From NCBI RefSeq assembly GCF_963678635.1, contig NC_087062.1:20819789-20883788 (forward strand): DNA of 64,000 nucleotides, given 5' to 3'. Both the position numbers and the translations under genes were made by a program. The notes beneath the pieces were generated by a model. The model was not told the origin of the DNA. It ran no database searches and saw only the letters and a program-made list of their open reading frames with translations. Positions within the stretch are counted from its first letter, which is position 1. Every line of letters begins with the position of its first letter. Origin of the DNA: Symsagittifera roscoffensis (lineage: Eukaryota > Xenacoelomorpha > Acoela > Convolutidae). Below, in pieces: positions 52,290-61,316 of the stretch.

Positions 52290-52889
52290 CCGAATTCGCT
52301 CCGACCGCTTGAGATAGAAGAACACAAGAACTCGTTTGCGCTACCCAAACTCCTATATTTCCTTCGTACAGCCCCTGGTTTTCTATACGAGCAGCTCCTT
52401 CAAAATTACGACAACACCCTCCAGAAATCAGTGGAAGAAATCTGCAACATCACTCTAGATCATATATCTGCCTCTCAGTTACATTGGCCATCCACTCTGG
52501 GAGGCTTGGGTATTAGTTCGGCATTTATCACTGCACCATCTGCGTATTTAGCTTCAGCGGAGAGTTGCCGGACTATTATTGCCTCTATCCTACCAGACGG
52601 ATTGGTGAATGTTCCAGTCACGATCGGACAGGCTTTTGAGAAGTGGCAACAACAGAGTAACTGTGTCGAACGGCCCGTCCATCCACACGTTCAAAGCAAT
52701 TGGACAGGTCCCGCCTTTAAACACATGCTAGCTACCACTCTCACTTTGGTAGACAACAACAACCGAAAGAGTCTAATGGCCTTTCAAGGCAAGGAAGCAG
52801 CAGCATGGATTAACGCGCTTCCATCGCAAGCTCTTGTGACATTCGACCAGAATGGCCAAAATGCAATTTATGCAGGATTCGAATTTTGA
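52290..52889 (+). pseudogene. Non-LTR retrotransposon (LINE) reverse-transcriptase tail, 5'-truncated
   Basis: The frame carries NSFALPKLLYFLRTAPGF, then LHWPSTLGGLGISSAFI, AYLASAESC and AAWINALPSQAL, and ends IYAGFEF. These are the features of the post-catalytic region of LINE-type RT proteins (FxLPKLLYxLRT, GGLGIxSA, FLASA, AWLxALP). The RT core is missing. The open frame extends artificially into the antisense of the LTR (from 52188). It separates the two divergent giant elements. Confidence 0.7.
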
Positions 52890-53312
52890 GCAGTAAGCCT
52901 TCCGAGTTGATGATTTCGAAGGATTAGCGATGTTATTGGAACGTTTAGCCAAACGGTGAGGGCTAGAATATTCTAGTATTTTAAATTTTCAAAAATTCGA
53001 ATGATGACGTCACATTTCTGAGAAATGCTGAAACGGCCATTTTAACAAAAAGCGAGTGAAAAACAGAACAACTTTATCTGTGATTGCGAACAGAACGAAA
53101 ATCGAGATTAAAGAAAAACGACAACGAACTACAATAGCAGAGAACGTTCCAAGTTGCAACTATTGTGCTGCTACAATAGTTGCAAGGCCGTTGCCAACAA
53201 CGGTGAAGGGTGAGAACCAGCCTTCCGGATTGGCGTGAAATTGAACTTGAGGAGCTTGATTCACTGGATTCAAGAATCCGGAAGGGTTTCGGGACTGGAA
53301 CTTTTAGCCTTT
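52890..53312 (+). other. Sequence between the LINE tail and the plus-strand LTR TATA box
   Basis: No gene was seen. It probably includes the U3 part of the second element's 5' LTR, because U3 should precede the TATA box at 53313. The LTR start could not be fixed without the 3' LTR, which is outside the window. Confidence 0.45.
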
Positions 53313-53755
53313 TATATAAACTTTTAGCTTCTTGTCATGTCCTGAATTGAATTTAATTAACAACTGGATTCATTTTGATAAGGATGAGAAGCTAGGAGTT
53401 GGGGGGAAAGGGTTGATCCATCTTCGATGGAGATGATGGTTTTTATCTACTGAACAAAAACAATAGTAATATAATAAGTAGTAGCCCTGTTTTTAGGAGT
53501 GACCTCGTGGTCTGGGGATACAGAGACCCAGCCATGAGCTCACTATTTTTGCATGTAATTCAGTTAATTTGAGCGTTCTGGTCGAAGCCGGAGAACAGTA
53601 ACGTTTTTGTCGACCCGATGTAAGAAAGACCACCGAAAAGTACTGGCTTGGTAGAGACGGTGAAAAACATGCAAAGCTCTGTTTAGACGCTAGCCAGTCG
53701 TCTTAAGACTTAGTTTTGTTATCCGTCGATATGTATCTTCCGGGCGAATGTTACA
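53313..53755 (+). repeat. 5' LTR of the second element, part from TATA box to end
   Basis: TATATAAA lies at 53313-53320. The remainder is a diverged reverse complement of 28256-28685. It shares GTTGATCCATCT with the first element's LTR and ends CGAATGTTACA. Confidence 0.65.
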
Positions 53756-53767
53756 TGTATGTTTTTA

Positions 53768-53783
53768 TGGCGCTCCTGGGTGT
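53768..53783 (+). promoter_or_regulatory. Primer binding site of the second element
   Basis: TGGCGCTCCTGGGTGT starts 12 bases after the LTR. The 12-base spacer also keeps the GTTTTTA seen in the first element. Confidence 0.7.
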
Positions 53784-56669
53784 TATTCTTTTTTAACATC
53801 ATGACCGGTACAACCGTTAACGAGCACTCCGCGCCGAGCGGATGCTCACATTAACGCCCTTAATAGGCCTAAACCGCCGGGGCGGAAGGGTAGTTCGGAA
53901 CGCGGAGGCCTTCCGAATTGCCGTGAATAGTTTTTTAACCTAGTTAAGACCGAAAATTCACGAACCAGGAAGGGTGGGGGGATCGGCCGTCCCCTCGTCC
54001 CCTGAGTGGTTGGTGACCAAAAACACTTAAAGATAGAAGTAAAACCAAACAAAAAGTAGTATAAAACCCAAGAAAAACAAAAAACATAAAAAATAACCGA
54101 AAAAAACCAAAAACAGTAAAAAAGTAAAAAATCAGTAGAAATCATCCCCCCAGACAAGATGTGATTCAACCCCCCCGTTTGTTGTTGATAGATATATTGT
54201 TGTTACAGGCATTTATATCAGTCAGGATCGTTACGATCAATTTTGAGGCCCGTTTGTGAGGCTTGTACTGTAGAGTTATTTGAGCATTTAAGCACGTTAA
54301 TGATAAATTGCGCTCAATCCGGAGGGGTCAGCTGATTTGCGCTCAATTCGGAAGGGTCTTGGGTGAAGACCGATCCGGCAAGCAGTACAAGGAGCAACAA
54401 GAAGGGGCTCAACGACAACAACAATCGACTGTTGGGTATCGTTAACAAGTTTTGTATCCCTTTTGGTACAAAAAGTAAGATAGTAATCTGTGGGGGGCTC
54501 GACAGTGCTGCACTGTAGTGACCCTTCACCGAACTGCGAATATCCGAGTTAAACACCTTAATTCGGATTTTAAACAGACCCGGAGGGGTATAGTATTACT
54601 AATATTATTACTTATATAGCCTATATTAATAGTCTTATATCGATTTTCAGTCAAAAACAACGAAAACAGACCGGTTTTTAGGATCAAAATTGCGATATTT
54701 TGATCCCCCCACAAGTCGCGATTTTTGAGATATCGATATTTTTTGAAACGGAAAAAAGCGCTAAGTTAGTGTGTTACATCGTAACTGCACTACCATAATA
54801 GGTAGAACCGGTTAAGTTAAGTTCGAAGGTGGTTGGAACTATTTTGGTACCGAAAACTGAAATTTCGTGATTTTTGAGAAAACGGAACACTAAAAATTTA
54901 GAAAAATTTTTGAAATTTTTGAGGTAGGACAGTAAAAATAGTTGTTCGGACAACGTCCACTAGTGAATCTACAAGTTTTAAAACCCGCTACCCGAAAGCC
55001 TTCCGGATTGCAGAGAAATCGAACGTAAATTTTTTCTACAATAGCGTTTTAGATCGGGTCTTTTGCATTGAACTAGAAGAGTATAGGCCTTCTGAGCTCG
55101 GATCAATAATTTTTAGGTCGAAAGGACCAGATTTGCGGAAAAAGTTAGGCGGAACCTATAAGAGAGAAAATTTTTTGAGTTTGGAAAAAAGACGTTTTGG
55201 TTAATAACTTTGGAACTACTGAGCATATCGAGTTGATCTTGGTACCAATAGATCAGAAATTAGCTGAGCTTACTAATAGGATCAGAAATTTTTCGGAAAA
55301 ACGAGCGTGAAAATTTTTGAGATTGTTTTTAGCAAATTACACAAATCCGGAGGGGTACACCCTTCACGTTTTATAAATTTTTTTTGAAAAACCCTTATAC
55401 CCCTACCAAAAGTTGATAGCGATTGAACTAAGTAACTTAGGACAGTTCTAGACAAAAAGGGAGGGCTGAAGGCACAAGACAACCATAATAGAGTCGAAAT
55501 TAGGCAAGTGATAAGACCCTTCACCGTTAGTGTGAATTGTCAAATAAGTGCCTTAACTTCAATCCGGAGGGGTCTAGGAAAGGACCATATACCCTTCCCA
55601 GTTAATTCAAACAGCATAAAAGCAACGCAGAACGTATCCGGAGGGGTATAAGCTGAAATTAAGAAAACTACAAAAAAGCTACTTTGACAGAGCTAAGGGC
55701 TCCCAATCCGGAGGGGTCGAAATTTTTCAAAGTCAGAGGGGTCCGAATCCGGAGGGATCTTATAGTTGCTAATTCGGAGGGGTCCAAATCCGGAGGGGTC
55801 TACTATTAACTAACTCGGAGGGGTCCCAATCCGGAGGGGTCCATATTCTGACATTCCGGAAGGGTCATAATTGTGCCAATCCGGAGGGGTATCATTTTAT
55901 TAAGGACTTAGGTAAACGAAAGAAAGACTAAAAAGCGAGAGGTATTAGGTTATTAATACACAGGCTAGGTATCAGTGACTGCACTGGTAACTTGCATTTC
56001 AAAAAGAACCAGACTAATACAAAACAGGTCCGAACTCGGATATTCGCGACACTAAGTCTAAATTAAAAAGAGCGTGACTCATTGGTGTGGATTGAAACAT
56101 AATACGTTTTTGGGGAAAGTGACTGCCCTGAGGATTTTAGTAGGTCTAGCTCGGGCAGTCCGAAGGCAGAGAGGTAACACAATACTCGGTGGGTGCAATA
56201 GACGCCCACTTGAGCAAATAACTGCCTTCAAAATTTTGTCTGTTTGGTGCAGCACCAATCAGGGAAAGCTTTTTCTTTAAAAGACAGGTTCGACTATTGT
56301 ACTGCGACCGACTAAGAGTACAAGACACATACGTTTTTTTATATATACATTCATATTGTGTCAATATATATTTTTTGTTTTTTGATTTTAAATCAACCTA
56401 AACTGTGCTTGATTGGGTAGTGAGTACACTATCTTTTAAAATTGACTGATAACATCATATTGTGCTAGTTTCCAGATCTTTGGACCGATAATCGGTCAGT
56501 GTGAATAAATTTTATACAAACTGTACTCTGACAACATACAGGGATTCGTGGTCACTATTTAGTAGAATCTGGTGAAATGTATTGTGTTGTGTCATTATTA
56601 TTGTTAATAAAACTATAAGGTCTCTAGCAATTGAGTCAAGAGTAGGCATAGGAAAGTGACAAATAAAGA
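53784..56669 (+). other. 2.9-kb leader of the second element
   Basis: No ORF is supported. The CCGGAGGGGT motif array occupies 54,318-55,890. An inverted form (CCTTCCGGATTG or CCTTCCGAATTG) occurs near 53,910 and 55,000. The 56.0-56.67 kb part is AT-rich. Confidence 0.6.
54318..55890 (+). repeat. Dispersed AATCCGGAGGGGTC motif array
   Basis: About 15 copies of (A/T)TCCGGAGGGGT or close variants are present. Nine are clustered at about 55,706-55,886, with spacings alternating near 13-15 and 26-27 bases, so a roughly 40-bp higher-order unit holds two motifs. Confidence 0.85.
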
Positions 56670-59600
56670 ATGAGTTTAGACAAGTCAAGGATACCAAAAC
56701 GAGGTAATAGCTCTAGGAAATTCATACCTGAAAAGCAAAGAAAAACGATGACCGATCCTTTTGTGGATTGGATCAAGCGAACCCGGTCCGATAAAGAGGG
56801 GACGGTTTCAGGCAGAATGGTTGAAACGAGAAGTCAAAAGACCTCAGAAGAGCGAAGAGAACTGTTAGAAGTGGAGGTCAATACGGACCATACCATGAAC
56901 GACAACCAGGGAGTAAATGGACTGGAAGGGAGAGGCAGAAGGCTGGCGAGTGAATCTACTCCGGTAGAACAAGGCCATGATTTTGCCACTTCCACCGGGA
57001 CGTTGGATCGAGAGGAGATGTCGGAACTGTCCGACATCTCAACTGAAGTAACGGCAACTAGAAGATCTCCGACAGACAACACTATGATGGCAAGCGGAAC
57101 TGGAAAACAAACAACCTCATCATCGTTCTCAGAAAGAATGAAGAACACCTTCGGAAACATCTTTCCATTCAGCATGGGAGGAGGAGCAGGAAACGATGGG
57201 GAGTTCCAGGAGGAAGAGGATGAAGAGGAGCAAGGGGACTTTGGATCTCAAGTCAGTCTCAATAGTTCGATCCAGGAGAGTGAGGCACACGTCGGAAGAG
57301 AGACTGGAACCATGGATAAATTTGGTGTAGTGACAACGATAAGCAAAGAGGCAAACACACCGGGCCAGTCCAAGGACTTCGCGATTAGGACAAGTTCGGA
57401 GCCACAACCTGAAGAGAGTAGAACCAGAGGGCTTGGCAACGCGTTAGCGGATCCTGAAATAGATAATGATAAAACGTCAAGACAGAGAGTCAAGGCCCGG
57501 ATCTCTACCAGCACGAAGCTACCTGGGACCGACAGAGTTACACCACCACTAGTGACGCCACTCATGGATAACGGGGCAGCACTAGAGGAAGCCTTAAACA
57601 ACATAGTGGGCAGTTTAGGAGAACAAAATGAACAGATGTCGATAAGGATGAGTGAACTGGAAAGAGCAGTTCACATTGAAAGAGAAAGTCTGCGGGAAGA
57701 AATAAACCGCAACAGACAAGAAGTTGGCAGAAGCGAAAAACGCTTGAAAGAAAGAACGGACGAACATATGACGAGGAACTTGTCGCGAATGACAAGAGAG
57801 GCGGAACAGAGGGAGTTACGCTTAAGAGCCGACATGGAGAAGTTAAGAATTCAGCAAGAGCAGTCTCTTGGGTCTCTTGAAATAAAGATAGACGCGATGA
57901 TGGAGAGGCGAACTCAGGCTATCATGGATAGGCTGGAGGGGCTACTAAGCAGCAAGAGTGGACCAAAAGAAGGAGAGCCGAACTCGGGAGGTCCCAGCAG
58001 GGAACCGAGGGTGAACTTCAATGAACATCAAAGGAGGAAGACGTATGGATCCACTAGAGGCAGGGGCAGTTCATCAGGCTATGCCACAAGGGGTAATACA
58101 GCATGGGGCCCGAACAGTAGAGCAAGTTCAACGGGGAACAGACAAACCTCTAATGAACGACCAACGCAAGGCACACATGCGACTGGGAGAAGTGATTCCG
58201 GCAACAGGGGGCATGCAAGCCCGAAGAGGAGTCATGTAGGTCAAGAGGGAAACGCTCACGGCGACTCGGATTGCAGGGATGCACCTCATACAGAGCCTTC
58301 GACAAGGTGTGAGGACACTCAAGCGGGACACTCAAGGGATGCTACGGCAATGGCCACAGCATTTGAACCCCTGAACAGGTCTTTGGAGACATTCCTGACG
58401 AGGTTATCTAGAACCAATGAACGCAGTGAGAAGTCCAGAAGAGTCTTTAAGAAGCCAAGATGCTACAAAGACGAATCTGATGGCTGTATTGATACCTGGA
58501 TAGAGGTAATGAAGCTGCATTTCGAGGAAGAGGACTTGTCGGAGAGACAGGAATGCAGCGCGCTCACCAGCAACTTAGAAGGGACAGCCCTGAACTGTGT
58601 CATGGCCAAGAAACAGTATCAACGTGACACTGCTGAGAAAATCTTCGAAATCTTGTTAAACCGTTTCGGATCAGGGGTGCAGGGGCACCAGGCGATGATG
58701 CGCTTCGAGAAACGGAGGCAACGAGAAGATGAAACAATAGACAAGTTTCTCGATGATTTGGAAATGCTGAGAAGACGCAGCCAACCGGATGAGTCAAACC
58801 GAAGGATGAACCTGGCCGTAGCCTCAAAATTCATCGATGGTGCGAAAAATGATGAACTTCGTACGATGCTAGCAACGCATTACACACCACTATCAACTAA
58901 TGCGCCAACACCGGAGGAGTTGAGGCTCAAATCAAAAGAGTATCTTTTGTTGAAACCTCCTTCGAGATCTGGATATTACAAGAACAATTATAGCAATTTT
59001 AACAACGGACCAGCAAACCAAGGGAACAATTGGTACAAACCGAGGGATGATATGGACAAGAGACGTTCTTGTGATAATTGCAGTTCAACAGACCATCATG
59101 TGTCAGCATGCGCAGCTTACAAACAAGGCATGAAAGCAATAGGCTTTAGCCTCGAGGACGAAGATGCGTCAGAGTTGGATCATGAGGATTTCATGAGAGG
59201 AGTAATTGCGAAATTTGGCCCGAGGTGTTTCTTTTGTAACTTGGAAGGTCATTTTAAATCAGATTGTCCGCAATTCTGGGATGCAGTGGCAGACATCAAG
59301 CATCCAAGGCATGAAGAAGCTTTGTCAGGAGTGAAAGCAAGCAAGGCTCGACTTTTGAGCGAAGCAGAGGCACGCAGGAAGGACAAACCTCAAGAGCTGG
59401 CGGCAAAGAAAATGCAAGCAGTAACAGAAGAAGCACGTGAACCGGAACCAGCAACTGCGGCCGATGACTTCAAGATCGATTATAAGGCAGCCGCAAAGGA
59501 TGCTCTAAATAGAGTACAGCAGGAATTGGTGACGAAAGAGATCGAACAAAAAGTGAAACTTGAACTGGAAAATGAAAAGCTTCAGGAGCAACTGAATACC

Positions 59601-61316
59601 TTCGAGGCAATGGAGTTCGAGGAGACGAAAACACCAAGCAGTTTAGATATGAAACTTAAAGTGATCTCCGGTAAGAGATTCGGCATGGCGCCGCAGGGAA
59701 AGAAGATACAGTCGATAATCTCAGTGGCTGGACACCAGGTAATAAGAAATTTGAGTGAACCATCAGAGTTCACTTTAATGCATTTGGACACATATGCAGA
59801 TTATCTGAGGCAGGTGGAGCCACGCACTGAGTCGAGAGCTGTGCGAGCACTACTAACGACGGGTGGCCCTCGCATGAAGAAACTTCATGTACGCTACTTG
59901 GAGGTCTATGGGCCGTATCAAATAATGCTGAACGTGGATGGAATCAGCATCTACACCAGGACTTACATAACAACAGATGATGACCAAATGGGGCAGATCT
60001 ATTTGGGTGAAGAGGAACTCAAAGTCCGCAGGATAGGCCATGACGCCATGATGGAACAAGACGCGGTACATATTGGATATGAAGCAGATGTGACAGCACA
60101 CCTGCTTGACACCAACGGAACAAAAATCGGAGTCACAGGGCTTCTGGACACAGGCGCGGTGGTGAGTGTGATGCCGATAAAAACCTGGGAGAGAATGGGC
60201 TTCACGCGGGAAGATTTGATTCCTACGAATCTCCGACTAGCCGCTGCAAATCGAGGAGCTATCTACGTAGCCGGAAGAACACCGGTGACGGTCCTTCACA
60301 TGGGAGGACGGAACCTTTGGATGAGCTTCCTGGTGGTAGAGAATCTGGACGACGCCGACCAATTCATCTTGGGCAGAGATTTTGTCAGGAATTTTGACGT
60401 GATGATTGACTTGAACAACGGTCTAATACGGATTAGAAACCCGGACCGAAAGTATGTTAAGAGACCAATTAATAGGATAATAACAGATGAAAATAAGGTA
60501 CCAGTTTTTTTGGATAGAAAAGTAAAGTTACAACCAGGACAAGCTGTAGTAGCAATTTTTAGAATGAGAAATTTAAATTCGTTAAGTGATAGCAAACAGG
60601 TTTGCTTAGTACCGAATCCAAATAGTCAGAGTTCGGTGATTTTAGGCCGGAGCTTCTCGGTAACGCGAAACGGACTGTGTGTCAGTGTGTTGTTGAACAC
60701 ACTGGACACCACGGTTTCAATCCAGCGTGGAAAGAAGCTTGGCTACGCCTTGCCGATGAGGACCGACTATGAGGAGACAGAAAACTCGAAGAAATATAGT
60801 GTGAAAGACTGTCCTTATCATGCAAATAAAGATAAAATCTTAAAGAGAATTAATGAATTAAAATCTATTCGTAAATTGTTTTCAATGAAATCCGAAACGG
60901 ACGACGGCTTATCAAGCTGCTCGAATTTTCCGGAACGCCCCTCGTCATATGAACTAGATTCTGACAAACCGGTTTTGCCAGAAATAGAACATTTAAAAGG
61001 AAAAATAGGTGAGGGAGATTTTGAAAAATTGCGGGACCTCCTAGATCGGAACGCCGAAGTATTTTCAAAACATAAGGCGGACATCGGTTGCTGTAATTTC
61101 GTCGAACACGAAATCGAACTAGAAGAGGGCGCCGTTCCCCATAGGGAAGGCGCAAGGCGAATGACGCCACATAAATCGGAAGCGTGCCGAGCGGAAATAG
61201 AAATGTTGCTTGAATACGACATGATAGAACCCTCGAAATCACCATGGGCTTGCGGAGTAGTAATGGCGAAAAAGAAAGGGGGCAGCTTAGATTTTGTTGC
61301 GACTTTCGTTACTTGA
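56670..61316 (+). CDS. Gag, protease and start of RT of the second element, ending at a frameshift
   Basis: 1,548 codons are open. The likely true start is Met50 (MVETRSQ, ATG at 56817). Order: a coiled-coil segment (about residues 320-420), a Gly/Ser/Arg-rich linker (about 460-560), capsid homology (DESDGCIDTWIEVMKLH, about 605), zinc knuckles CDNCSSTDHHVSAC and CFFCNLEGHFKSDC (about 805-870), protease LLDTGAVVSVMP (about 1158), then the RT N-terminus to AKKKGG. The frame then runs into a stop at 61314-61316, next to a run of five G at 61278-61282. The same protein region continues one frame over. A one-base loss, or a sequencing error in the G run, explains it. Confidence 0.85.
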   Translation: MSLDKSRIPKRGNSSRKFIPEKQRKTMTDPFVDWIKRTRSDKEGTVSGRMVETRSQKTSEERRELLEVEVNTDHTMNDNQGVNGLEGRGRRLASESTPVEQGHDFATSTGTLDREEMSELSDISTEVTATRRSPTDNTMMASGTGKQTTSSSFSERMKNTFGNIFPFSMGGGAGNDGEFQEEEDEEEQGDFGSQVSLNSSIQESEAHVGRETGTMDKFGVVTTISKEANTPGQSKDFAIRTSSEPQPEESRTRGLGNALADPEIDNDKTSRQRVKARISTSTKLPGTDRVTPPLVTPLMDNGAALEEALNNIVGSLGEQNEQMSIRMSELERAVHIERESLREEINRNRQEVGRSEKRLKERTDEHMTRNLSRMTREAEQRELRLRADMEKLRIQQEQSLGSLEIKIDAMMERRTQAIMDRLEGLLSSKSGPKEGEPNSGGPSREPRVNFNEHQRRKTYGSTRGRGSSSGYATRGNTAWGPNSRASSTGNRQTSNERPTQGTHATGRSDSGNRGHASPKRSHVGQEGNAHGDSDCRDAPHTEPSTRCEDTQAGHSRDATAMATAFEPLNRSLETFLTRLSRTNERSEKSRRVFKKPRCYKDESDGCIDTWIEVMKLHFEEEDLSERQECSALTSNLEGTALNCVMAKKQYQRDTAEKIFEILLNRFGSGVQGHQAMMRFEKRRQREDETIDKFLDDLEMLRRRSQPDESNRRMNLAVASKFIDGAKNDELRTMLATHYTPLSTNAPTPEELRLKSKEYLLLKPPSRSGYYKNNYSNFNNGPANQGNNWYKPRDDMDKRRSCDNCSSTDHHVSACAAYKQGMKAIGFSLEDEDASELDHEDFMRGVIAKFGPRCFFCNLEGHFKSDCPQFWDAVADIKHPRHEEALSGVKASKARLLSEAEARRKDKPQELAAKKMQAVTEEAREPEPATAADDFKIDYKAAAKDALNRVQQELVTKEIEQKVKLELENEKLQEQLNTFEAMEFEETKTPSSLDMKLKVISGKRFGMAPQGKKIQSIISVAGHQVIRNLSEPSEFTLMHLDTYADYLRQVEPRTESRAVRALLTTGGPRMKKLHVRYLEVYGPYQIMLNVDGISIYTRTYITTDDDQMGQIYLGEEELKVRRIGHDAMMEQDAVHIGYEADVTAHLLDTNGTKIGVTGLLDTGAVVSVMPIKTWERMGFTREDLIPTNLRLAAANRGAIYVAGRTPVTVLHMGGRNLWMSFLVVENLDDADQFILGRDFVRNFDVMIDLNNGLIRIRNPDRKYVKRPINRIITDENKVPVFLDRKVKLQPGQAVVAIFRMRNLNSLSDSKQVCLVPNPNSQSSVILGRSFSVTRNGLCVSVLLNTLDTTVSIQRGKKLGYALPMRTDYEETENSKKYSVKDCPYHANKDKILKRINELKSIRKLFSMKSETDDGLSSCSNFPERPSSYELDSDKPVLPEIEHLKGKIGEGDFEKLRDLLDRNAEVFSKHKADIGCCNFVEHEIELEEGAVPHREGARRMTPHKSEACRAEIEMLLEYDMIEPSKSPWACGVVMAKKKGGSLDFVATFVT

